Source: Latrodectus hesperus
Lineage: Eukaryota > Arthropoda > Arachnida > Araneae > Theridiidae
NCBI GenBank assembly: GCA_037975125.1
Contig: CM075860.1
Span: 44,861,804 to 44,925,803, forward strand
Direction of reading: 5' to 3'
DNA length: 64,000 bases
A program made the translations under genes and the position numbers. Numbering within the stretch: position 1 is the stretch's first letter; every line of letters starts with the position of its first letter. The notes under the pieces are model-generated. The model ran no database searches and was not told where the DNA came from. It was given only the letters and a program-made list of their open reading frames with translations. This document shows positions 40,263 through 51,600 of this stretch, piece after piece.

Positions 40263-43200
40263 ATGGACACAAATTTTACAAACTCAGATATGTTTTTAAC
40301 ACCTAACACTCAAAACTCTAACCTTTTGAACATAAATTTTCCAGAAATTAATTTTCTACAGATCAACTTGCAAAAGAGCAAATCGGCTCAGACACAACTT
40401 TTGCAGACAATAGCAGATAATAACTACCACATAATATTAACTCAAGAACCCTACATATTCAACAAAGAAGTAAGAGGTATTCCACTAACTTTTAAAACAT
40501 ATTTTAAAAAACATTCACAAGAAACAAAATGCCTCACAATTATTAATGCCCCAATCAACCCAATTTCATTACTTATAGAAGAAGAAATAAACATTCTCCG
40601 GTTAAACTTACTTCCTCAACCGCTACTAATCATCAATATCCATGCCTCTCCTAATACAGAATTAAAACCAATTTTAGACAAAACTAAACCTTTTCTTGAA
40701 AATTATAAAGACAGTCTAATATTATTAGCTGGCGATTTCAACGCCCAAAATACAACCTGGAATTATAACTCAATAAACAATAGAGGTACCCTTTTAGAAA
40801 ATTTTATCTCCTCCAACAATCTCAATATTATTAACACGCAAAATTGTCCACCTACTTTCACAGGACCCAATGGAGTAGGCTGGCCTGATCTTACTCTCGC
40901 CAATGATTTACTTTTCCCTCTTATACAAAATTGGCAAGTATTGGAAAAAACATGTTCAGATCATAACTATATTGATTTTAAATTAACAAACCAAAGTCAA
41001 ATCAGTTTCAACAAACGTTTTAACAGTAGGAAAAATGGGGAAAAAATTCATTAAATTAATTAAAATTAAAGCCTCAAATATTGAACCTTTATTAAACTCT
41101 TGCTGTACAGAAACAGACCTTGAAATTTTAGCAGAAAAATTAATAACTTGTTGCAAACAAAGTGCAGAAGAGACTCTTTCTTTTAGGAATCCAATTAAAA
41201 AATTTAAACTCTCTTGGTGGAATACAAATTTAAAATGTCTTAAAAATAAAACCCAGGCACTAAGACGCAGATTTAAAAGTGCTCATAACCAAGAGGAAAA
41301 AAACTTTTACATTATGCAATACAAAAAATCCCTTGCCAATTATAAAAAAGAGATTCTTACAGCAAAATTAAACAGTTGGCATAACTTTTGTTCAAAAACA
41401 AATACTGCATATGGCATCCTCCACAAACTGGCTACCAATAAAATATTCTCCCCGACTGATTATATTCCACTAAACTCTACACAACAAAATTCAAATATCT
41501 CTAAAACTCTCTTCACTGACCTCTTAAATCATTCTTTTCCAGATGATACTAGTACCAATCTAATCCTCCCAACTTCTTCAAATCCAAATTTAGATCCCCC
41601 ATTTACAAAAATAGAAATTTCAACTATAATTAAACATTTAAATATCTCCAAAGCACCTGGTTTAGATAGTATAGATAACGGCATGTTAAAATTAATATAT
41701 AAAGCAATTCCTAAATTCTTACTTAAATTTTTTAATTTGTGTCTTAACTTGCACTATTTTCCAAAAATTTTTAAAAAAGGTCAGATTATTTTTTTCTCAA
41801 AAAAGGAAAACCCCCTAACTCTCCAGAATCATTTAGACCCATTTGCTTATTACCAGCATTAGGTAAAATTTTGAAACGCTTATTAACAAATAGATTGAAA
41901 TATTATATAGAAAAAAACAACTTCCTGTGTAATTCTCAATTTGGCTTTCGTACTAACACCTCAACAGAGCATGCCTTTTTGCAAATTAAAAATAATATAG
42001 ACCATAATAAATCAGAAAATAAATATACAGCTTTAATAAGCTTAGACATAGCTAAAGCTTTCGACTCGCTCTGGTGGCCAGGTTTAAAAACTACGCTAAA
42101 CAAATTAAACCTCCCATTGAACCTTTTAAATTCCTTTTTCAATTTTTTAAACGATAGAGAACTTATCTTTATACATGACAACATTCAAATTAAGAAAAAA
42201 CAAACTAAAGACTGTCCACAGGGTTCAATCAGTGGACCCATACTATGGAATGTTTATTATAGCGAAGTGAACAAATTTAAATGGCCAAATCATACAAAAA
42301 TCATCACATTTGCCGATGATACTTTATTAATAATCTCTGGAGAAACCAAGGAAAAATTGAAAAATAATAGTAATGAATCTTTGGCATTATTCTCAAACCT
42401 CTGTCACAAACTACAACTTAAAGTCTCCCCGTCGAAATCTAATGTTTTAATTATAGGGAAAAAATCACATTCTCTCAAATTTAATCCTAAGATCGTCTTC
42501 AACAATCAAAGTCTTAGACATACCAAACTACTTAAATACTTAGGCATTAATATAGATCCAAAACTTTCATTTTTACCTCATATCCGTTCACTGAAACCAA
42601 AAATAATAGCCATTGCACAAAAACTGAAATCAATGACCACAATTAATTGGGGCTTGAAAGGCAGAATCATTAAAATTATTTACAACACTATTATTGCAAA
42701 AATTATTCTTTATGGAGCAGTTTTTTGGTTCAACCCCTAAATCAAAGAAAAATAAAACAATTACTAATTATAGAAAGATATATCACCCTCTTAATAACCA
42801 AAAGTTTTCAGACTGCGCCAACTTCGGGGCTTGAGTTGCTTGCAGGAATATTACCACTTCCTTTGGTAGCAGAGTATGAATATTTAAAGTCACAACTTTT
42901 CCAACATAAATTGGACATCAAAATTGAAGACATAACAATCAACCCTCACATTGACTACAAACCCAAGAAGGAAACCATACACCCAGCAGATTGGCTTAAA
43001 GATTTACACATTTACTTAAATCCAAATTCTCTTCAAAAATCACAACCAAAATTAACAAAGTGGAATATCTATACCGACGGATCGAAAATAGATGATAAAA
43101 TTGGCGCAGCAGTTATCCTTTTTCACAACAACATCCTTCAAAATTCTGAACAAATTCGTCTACATAGCTGGAACTCAATTTTTCAAGCAGAAGCTACAGC

Positions 43201-43948
43201 CATCAAAACAGCGATAAAAATCATCATTCAAAAAAATATTACAGCAGCAACTATTTGGACAGACAGCAGATCCACCCTCCAAGCACTACAAAATCCCACT
43301 CCATCATCTACCATCATTTCAGAAATCCAAAATTTAATCCTACAGAATAAAAATACTCTAATCCAACTCTGCTGGGTTAAAGCTCACCAAGGTTTACTGG
43401 GGAACGAACTAGCAGACTCCAAGGCTAAAGAAGCAACAAACCTTCCTGACAATCAAATTCAAAAGATCCCCTGGTCAAAAGCACCAATAAAACAAAGTAT
43501 TAAAAAGAACATACTACAAAAATGGCAACAAAATTGGAACAATAGTACTACAGGTCGCTCCATTCATCAAATACTACCAATAATTTCCTTGGATGTCTGC
43601 TACGATATTCCCCAGATAAACTTTTTCATCACAAACCATGGGCCATTCCCCATCTACTACAAGAGGATAAGAAAAGCCACAACGGATCTTTGCATCTGTA
43701 ATCAACAAGGAACCAGTCTACACTATTTAACAACCTGTATCCATACATCCAACTTTCATATTTTAAAATCACCAGCTCAAACCTCAATTCAATTTGTTAA
43801 ATTCTGCATTACAGATCGCAATAGAAGGAAAAAATTAATTCAACTAGGAAACTATCTAATGGAAAAAAATCTCGAACTATGTAAAAACCCAATTTCATCA
43901 CCAATAAATCAGGATACCGAAGATTTTACAGATACAGACTCCGACTGA
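40263..43948 (+). pseudogene. B4 ORF2: endonuclease, RT, RNase H with three frame breaks
   Basis: ATG 40263 lies three bases after the ORF1 stop. The endonuclease (LTQEPYI, AGDFNAQNTTWN, GWPDLTLAND, CSDHNY) runs to about 41045, where one extra base (or two missing) in a G/A run changes the frame. The next frame has the SWWNTNL linker motif and RT start (APGLDSIDN) and reaches A AAA AAG at 41799-41805; there homology moves to -1, while the original frame stops at 41860-41862. RT continues (RPICLLPALGK, SLDIAKAFDSLW, PQGSISGP, FADDTLL) to a -1 break at a C4 run near 42739. The last frame has RNase H (YTDGSKIDDKIGAAV, FQAEATAIK, WTDSRST, AHQGLLGNELAD), CICNQQGTSLHYLTTC and an acidic tail to 43948. 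Confidence 0.86.
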
Positions 43949-45590
43949 CTTCAAAATATGCCATAGCAGACTCCGAACACCTACAAGAACATGGACCTGG
44001 AATTGGATCGGACATGGACTACATTTTGGACTATCCTTATTGGTAATTAGTCGCAACAGAATAAAATTTCTATGTTATTTCAAAACTTAGTATTATCAAC
44101 TATCAATTTAAAAATGTATTGTAAAATTATAATAATCATTATAACTTACTAAATATTATTAATTGCATAATTGTCTATTGAATTTATATCTATAAAATGT
44201 TAAAATTCTTAATTCAAATCTTTTAATTATTTGCACAACAATTTGGATTTACTAAGACAAGAATTGGAATATATTTTGCTCTATTCTATCTGGTAAATGG
44301 TTAAAGACAGAATAATCACTTCATATTGTTCTAGGGTTGAAACCACTTCACTCAAAAATGTATTGTTAAAATTGTAAAATAATTCTATTAATTAATTAAC
44401 ATCATAATACCATATTGGTTCTCTTAAAAATCTTATATACATTGTAAAATTATTTTCACCAATCTTCAACTGTATAATTTTACTCTAATCATCAATTCTT
44501 GTAACTTTATACTCAAAATGTGCATTATTAAATTTTAATATTTTCTAATTATTCAATTAACCATTGCAAATCTCTCAATTGTATTCTCAATTAATTTTTG
44601 TATTTTGTAAATACTGGACTTGTTAATGTAGTCTCGTGATTTGGTAGTAAAACATATCATAACAGACTCTAGATATATACTTGAATATGGACCACACATT
44701 GGACTTCCCTTCTAGGTAATTGGATACAACAGAATATAAAAATTTTCATTCTAAAACCTAGTGTAAAAGAATCTTCATTGAAAAATGTACAGTAAAATTT
44801 TAACAATCATTTTACTCACTAACAACTATCAATACCATAATTGTCTATAGATTATATAATTATACTTTGTCAAATTTCTTAATTCATTTTTTCAATTGTA
44901 TGCACAGCATTATAGTATTATTAATATATGAATCCAAAACATATATTGATCTATTATGTTTGGTAAATGGTTGAAAAACTGAATATTCTTCCTAATTAGC
45001 TTTAGTACTAAATCAACATTTCACAAAAGTGTTTTGTTATAATTATAAAATTATATTTTTATTGTATTTATAATCATTACTCTCATAACTGTATTTTTAC
45101 CAATCTTTAACTGCTTACTTTTCTATATTATCAATTTTGAATAATTACTCAGAAATTTTGTTCTTAATTCAATGTTGTAACCTTTTAACTCGAAAAGAAC
45201 ATTATTAAATTCGAATTTTCTCTTATTACTTAATTAAACATTATATCTCATAAATGTTTATTAATTTCATTCTGTTATATGTAAATACTTGGACTTAGAA
45301 ATGGACGTTTTTGAACTTTTTTTGAAATATGGTTAAACCAAGTTATGTATCGATGGTTTTGTGTAATTTTGTATAGTATAGTAGTTTATTAGTATTAGTA
45401 GTTTAGTAATTTAGTAGTTTAGTAGTATTTTAACCTTCCAACCAAATGTTTTGCTAATTTTGTAAATAACCATTCAAATATCTTTACCATTTTTAACAAC
45501 AAATTTGTTTCTCAATTCCTTTTGTATTTTGTTAATGTTTTAACTTTTTGTGCAAAAAATTATTGTTTAACAATTGACCAGATATGTACA
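43949..45590 (+). repeat. B4 3' UTR with long imperfect repeats
   Basis: AT-rich and non-coding. The stretch CATAGCAGACTC..ATGGAC..TTGGACT..GGTAATT (about 43960-44050) recurs near 44655-44720 as CATAACAGACTC..ATGGACC..TTGGACTTCCC..GGTAATT. Downstream parts (AATGTA(T/C)(A/T)GTAAAATT, AATCATT, CATAATTGTCTAT) also repeat with a period of about 690 bp, and a third, weaker copy may begin near 45290. A short TAGTAGTTTAGTA microrepeat is near 45385-45430. Confidence 0.7.
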
Positions 45591-45811
45591 GAACTGTGAT
45601 GTATTGCCCTACTGTGTAGAGCAATACAGGCCTTAGCGCCCCACCATTGTATTATAATAATTTGAAATAAAATAGACCGGGTTGCGGTTCTCACCGGGGC
45701 GATCCTGGGTCCTCCTGGGGGTGCTCTTTGCTCTTACTGACGTAGAGGGGACATAACCTGCTAACCTAAGGTACAGATCAGGGTCCCCCCTCGTCCATAT
45801 TAGTCTGTCTA
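45591..45811 (+). other. Conserved B terminal module (copy 5, end of B4)
   Basis: GAACTGTG is followed by the stem-loop 45601-45627 (arms GTATTGC/GCAATAC with CTA/TAG around the CTGTG loop), CCCCACC (45639-45645), AATAAA (45666-45671) and the GC block. The block stem is GAGGGGAC (45745-45752) with GTCCCCCCTC (45783-45792). The block stops at GTCTGTCTAG (45811), where A6 has inserted, so the final AGCAACC is displaced. Confidence 0.8.
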
Positions 45812-48679
45812 GGTTGGTTGGTTGGTTGGGCTTTATGGCGCAAGGTCCAAAAATGGACATGCTGCGCCAAGAATAAAGTTTTGGAAGTATATTTTTATTT
45901 TATTTAATATTTTTCTTTCTTATTTTTAAACCCAAGCAACATTAAAACACAAAAATCAGTGTATAAGTTATCTTAAGATGTATATATTAAATAAAATAAA
46001 TCAAATATATATAAAATCTTAAAATGTATAAATATAAATCATATAAAGTTTAAAAAACCTATTGCTCTCAAATAAGCAAATAGGTTTTTGTGGGGCGGCT
46101 CCCCCAGCAAATCAAATAGAGTTAAAAGGTTTGTTTTAAAATATTTAAAACGGTAGACGTTAAAAGTAGAACATGAGATTAAAATATGATAAACAGAAAA
46201 TGGTTCATCACACGCCTCACACCATGGATTTAAATCACTTAAAAACAAATGTTTGTGTGTGAAACGCGTGTGTCCGATACGAAGGCGAGTTAAACTAACA
46301 TCAGCACTTCGTAACGGTAAAACTGATAATGAGGTGAGGGATGGGAAAATGGTATGTAATTTGTTGACGACCTGTAAGTTCCACGATTCCTGCCATAGAC
46401 CATATATAAAACTTTTTATAGCCTTTCTCACATCTGAGAGAGGGACCGATCGTAATATTGGGTCTGATGCAGCCTTTGCGGCTGCATCCGCTCTCTCATT
46501 TCCATCAAGACCTACGTGACTTGGTATCCAACAAAATATAATATCATATCCCTTGCCAGCAAGGGAATCTAATGCTCTAAAAATCTTTGACACAACAGGA
46601 TGGCAAGTAAAACTATTGCTTCTCAATGCTTTCAATATACTCATGCTGTCAGTATATATACAAAATTGACGATGTTCATCTGTATTCACAAGCTGAAGCG
46701 CATAAAAGATAGCTGCGGCTTCAGCAGTATAGATGGAACAGGACGAATGTAGACTGTGACTAATAACTGTGTTATTTATAATAACTCCACAGCCCACGTG
46801 TCCTGCTGATTTTGAACCATCCGTGAATACAGGTGTGTATGATTTATACTGACAGCGATGGGAGGAGAATAGCGCTTTAAAAACAATAGGTGTTGTGTCA
46901 GATTTTAAAAACTGAGCAAAAGAGTTATTAAAATTAATGGTTGGATCATACCGAAGCGGATGAGCAAAATTATCAATAGACTCTATCCGAACATTACATA
47001 GGTCTGTGAGCCACAGATATGATTTGGCTCTTGTGAGAAAAGGTGGGATGCTCATTGGTCGTGCATCAAACAGTCTTTTTACAGAGGCAGTAGGAATCAT
47101 GGAACGTAATGGGTGATAAGGGGTCGACATAATTTTTGCGAAGTAATTGAGAGATTGCTGCATTCGTCTCAGGTCTAAGGGTAGTTGTTCACAAACAGCA
47201 TATAGACTCTGGACGGGTGATGTGCGGAAGGCGCCAGAGCATATCCTCAAAGCAGAGTGATGAACTGTGTCCAACCTTCGTAAAACGGAAGATCTAGCTG
47301 ATCCATAAACAACACTTCCGTAGTCAATGCGGGACAAGATCAATGACTGATATACTCGAAGAAGTGATGTGCGATCTGCACCCCAAGATGTATTTGACAA
47401 CACCTTGAGGATATTAAGCGATCGCTCACACTTCTTCCGCAAATATAGAACATGCGGAAGAAAAGTTAATTTTCGGTCAAAGATAATGCCCAGGAATTTT
47501 ATTTCATTGACTACTTGTATTGGAGTGTTGTTGATGTAAATTATTGGATCATTATGCAGGCTAGTCTTTCTACAGAAGTGGACACATTTACTCTTGCTAG
47601 GAGATAAAGTATGGCCATTCTCAGCACACCATGCAGCAAGCTTGTTAACTGCTGTTTGCAGTTGTCTCTCAATTAACCGCATATTCGAACCCTGACATGA
47701 TATTTGCAGGTCGTCAACATAGAGTGTACCATTTATTGATGGTGGTAGTTGATGTAGAATGTTACTGATGAATAAATTAAAAATTATGACACTTAAAATG
47801 GAGCCTTGGGGAACACCTTCGGCTTGAATAAAAGTATTGGAAAATACTGTTCCAATACGAACTTTAAAAACACGGGAGCTTAAAAAATTCTGAAGGAATA
47901 TCGGAAGATTACCCCGAAAGCCAAAATTATATTATGAACGGAGAATTCCATATCGCCATGTACGGTCGTATGCCTTCTCAATGTCAAAGAAAATGGAGAC
48001 CAGATGGTTTCTCCGCACAAAAGCATTGCGGATTTGGGTCTCCAAATATGTGATGTTATCAAGAGTGGATCTCCCTTTACGGAAGCCACTCTGATTAATA
48101 TGTATTTATTTATTTTTTTCTAAGACATATACGAGACGGGCGTTGACCATACGTTCGAGAGTCTTACAGAAGCAACTCGTCAGAGCAATTGGTCGATAAT
48201 TTGAAGGATCTGAAGGATCTTTACCAGCCTTAAGAACTGGAATCACTATCGCTTCATTCCATGCGGAAGGAAATTTCTTTTCATTCCAGATCCTATTGAA
48301 CAAAAGTAGTATGTTCGACAGGGAGTCTGGACTTAAATTTCGAAGCATTTGATAGCTGATTCCATCAGGTCCTGGGCTGGTATCATGGGCCTGCTTTAAT
48401 GCTCTCTTCAATTCCAACATCCTAAATTCACAGTTGTAAGGCAAGGCTTCACCATGGTTGAAACGAATTGGTGTTCGTTCAGCGCGACTCTTAGTCCTTA
48501 AAAACGAAGGACTGTAAGAGTCGTTGCTGGAGACGGTTGCAAAGGTTTCACCAAGGGTATTAGCAATGTCTTTAGGAGAAGAGTATATAGCAGCTCTGGA
48601 TTTTAAAATAGGAATAGATAATTCTCTATATATTCCATTGGCTGCTTTCACTCTTCTCCACAACTGTTTACTGGATGTG
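45812..48679 (-). mobile_element. A6: family A element, truncated at A7
   Basis: Tail, hairpin (45837-45868), 3' UTR and the C-terminal 880 or so codons of ORF2 are present; homology stops at 48679 where the tail of A7 begins. Its 3' UTR is nearly identical to that of A5. Either A7 inserted into A6 and the rest lies beyond the gap, or A6 is 5'-truncated and landed at the tail of A7. The gap prevents a decision. Confidence 0.87.
46039..48679 (-). pseudogene. A6 ORF2, RT to C-terminus, two nonsense codons
   Basis: The frame begins at the SSKQLWRRVKAANG segment before RT and carries PGPDGISYQML and NYRPIALTS. TAA at 48106-48108 (in place of the Cys of the KCIHINQSG segment) and TAA at 47932-47934 (two residues after YGILRS) interrupt the fingers and palm. 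The frame then stays open from 47931 to the end with VDDLQ, RNase H (FTDGSKSAGHVGCG, YTAEA, YTDSMSI, VGLDGNERADAAAKAA) and CEACDEPFSVYHILISC. A short open frame entering from the A7 tail (up to 48717) is chance. This copy cannot make a replicase. Confidence 0.87.
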
Positions 48680-51600
48680 GTTGGTTGGTTGGTTGGGTTT
48701 AATGGCGCAAGGTCCAAAGACGGACATGCTGCGCCAAGAATTAAGTTTAGAAGTACATATTTTATTTTTTTTATTATTTTATTTATTAATTTATTTTAAA
48801 AACCCAATCAACATTAAAATTTTAAAAATCAAAATTCAGTGTATAAATATATTAAAATCAAATTACACATAAAAGCAAAATCAAAATATATATACTTTTA
48901 AAATTTAAAAAATGTAAATTAAATATAATGTATAAAACCTATTGCCCTCAAAAAGGCAAATAGGTTCCTGTGGGGTGGTTCCCCAAGCAAATCAAATAAG
49001 GTTAAAATATCACAATTAAAAAAGTGTAAACGATATTGGTTAAAATATTTGCATGAAATTAAAATATGATAAACAGTGAATGGTTCATCACACGTTTCAC
49101 ACCATGGATTTAATTCATTTAGAAACAAATGTCTATGTGTGAAACGTGTGTGTCCGATACGAAGGCGGGTTAATCTTACATCAGAACTTGGTATCGGTAA
49201 AACTTTTAATGAGGTGATGAATGGAAATATGGCACGCAACTTGTTATTAACCTGCATATTCCAAGACTCCTGCCAAAGATCTTGAGTAAGTTTTTTAACA
49301 CATTTTCTCACATCCAACAAAGGAATGGATGGAAGAGTTGGGCCAGATGCAGATTTAGCAGCTGCATCAGCCCTCTCATTGCCATCGAGACCTACATGAC
49401 TTGGGATCCAGCAGAAAATTATTTCATATCCCTTGCCAGCAAGGGAATCTAATGCTCGGAATATTCTAGACACAACAGGATGGCAGTCAAAACTACTGTT
49501 CCGCAAAGCTTCCAACACACTCAAACTGTCAGTGTACACACAGTATTTAAAATCATCACATGTATTCATCTGCTGAAGAGCTTGGTAAATAGCACTTGCT
49601 TCAACAGAGAAGATGGAACAGGATGGATGGAGGCTGTAGCTAAGTGTTTTGTTCTCAATAACTACAGCACAACCAACATGTCCTGTAGATTTTGAACCAT
49701 CAGTGAAAACCGGTGTGTAGGTGGCGTACTGACAGCGATGTGAGGCATATAGCTGCTGGAAAACAGTAGTTGCTGTGTCTGATTTTCTAAAACGAGCAAA
49801 AGGATTGATGATTTTAATCTGTGGATCGTACCAAGGTGGGTGTAGAAGAAGGTCCGTTTTATCAAAACGGACATCACATAGGTCTGAATATAATAAGTTG
49901 GACTTTGTCCGAGTGAGAAAAGGTGGAATGCTGTATGCACGAGCGTCATACAGCCTCATTAGTGCAGGTGTAGTAGTCATGGAACGTAATGGATGATGAG
50001 GGTCAGACATGATTTTTCCATAATAACTGAGAGACAGCTGCATTCGTCTCAGGTCTAAAGGCAGTTGTTGACATATTGCATATAGACTCTGGACGGGTGA
50101 TGTGCGGAATGCGCCTGAACATATTCTCAAAGCAGATTGATGTATTGTATCCAATCTGCGTAAAACGGAAGACCTAGCAGATCCATACACAGAACACCCA
50201 TAGTCAATACGAGATAAAATTAATGACTTGTAGACACGAAGTAGTGCCGTGCGATCAGCACCCCAAGATGTATTAGAAAGCACCTTGAGGATATTAAGCG
50301 ATCGCTCGCACTTCTTCCGCAAATGAAGAACATGCGGAAGAAAATTCAACTTCCGGTCAAAAATTATTCCCAGAAACTTTATCTCGTTGACAACAGGGAT
50401 AGGAGTACTATTTATATAGATAGTAGGATCATTATGTAGGCTGGTCTTCTTGCAGAAATGGACACAATTACTCTTGCTAGGAGACAAAGTGTGGCCATTC
50501 TCAGCACACCATGCAGCAAGTTTGTTGACGGTTGTTTGTAGTTGTCTCTCAATTAAACGCATGTTAGAACCCTCACATGATATTTGCAGGTCATCAACAT
50601 AAAGTGTCCCATAAACAGGAGGTGAAATTTGATGAAGAATGCAACTGATGTATAGGTTAAAAAGTGTGACGCTTAAAATAGAGCCTTGGGGTACACCCTC
50701 GGCTTGAATAAAAGTATTGGACATAACCGAGCCAATACGAACTTTAAAACCACGGGAGCACAAAAAATTTTCTATAAATATTGGTAAATTACCCCTAAAG
50801 CCAAAATCATACATCCTACGGAGAATTCCATAACGCCAAGTACGGTCATAAGCCTTCTCTATGTCGACGAAAATGGAAACGAGATGATTCCTCCGCACAA
50901 AGGCATTGCGGATCTGCGTTTCCAGGTATGTAATATTATCAAGAGTGGACCTTCCTTTACGGAAGCCACTCTGATTGATGTGGATACATTTATTTGTTTC
51001 TAAGACATAGATGAGACGGGCATTGACCATACGTTCGAGAGTCTTACATAAGCAACTCGTCAGAGCAATTGGTCGATAACTTGAAGGAACAGAAGGATCC
51101 TTATTAGCCTTAAGGATCGGAATCACTATTGCTTCGCTCCAAAGTGATGGAAATTTATTTTCAGTCCAGATCCTATTGAACAGGTAAAGTAAGTTCAACA
51201 GGGAGTCTGGACTTAAATGGCGAAGCATTTGATAGCTGATTCCATCTGGTCCTGGGCTAGTATCATGGGCCTGCTGTAATGCTCTCTTCAATTCCAACAT
51301 CCGAAATTCACAGTTGTAAGGCAAAGCTTGTCGATGGTTGAAACGAATTGGTGTTCGCTCAGCACGACTCTTTGTCCTTAAGAACGAAGGACTATAAGAG
51401 TCGTTGCTTGAGACGCTAGCAAAGGTTTCACCAAGAACGTTAGCGATGTCCTTAGGAGAAGAGTGCACAGCAGCTCCGGATTTTAAAATAGCAATAGAGA
51501 ATTCCTTATACATTCCATTGGCTGCTTTCACTCTTCTCCACAACTGTTTACTGGATGTGGAAGAAGTAATTGAGGATACATAGCGAGACCAGGATTCCCT

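Larger units (their letters stand above)
37261..45811 (+). mobile_element. B4: full-length but decayed family B retrotransposon
   Basis: It starts with the same 16 nt as B3 and has an unusually long 5' UTR (1.83 kb), ORF1 with one nonsense codon, ORF2 with three frame breaks, a 1.65-kb repeat-bearing 3' UTR and the terminal module, which A6 cuts at 45811. At about 8.5 kb it is the longest B unit. Its proteins are closest to B1. Confidence 0.87.
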
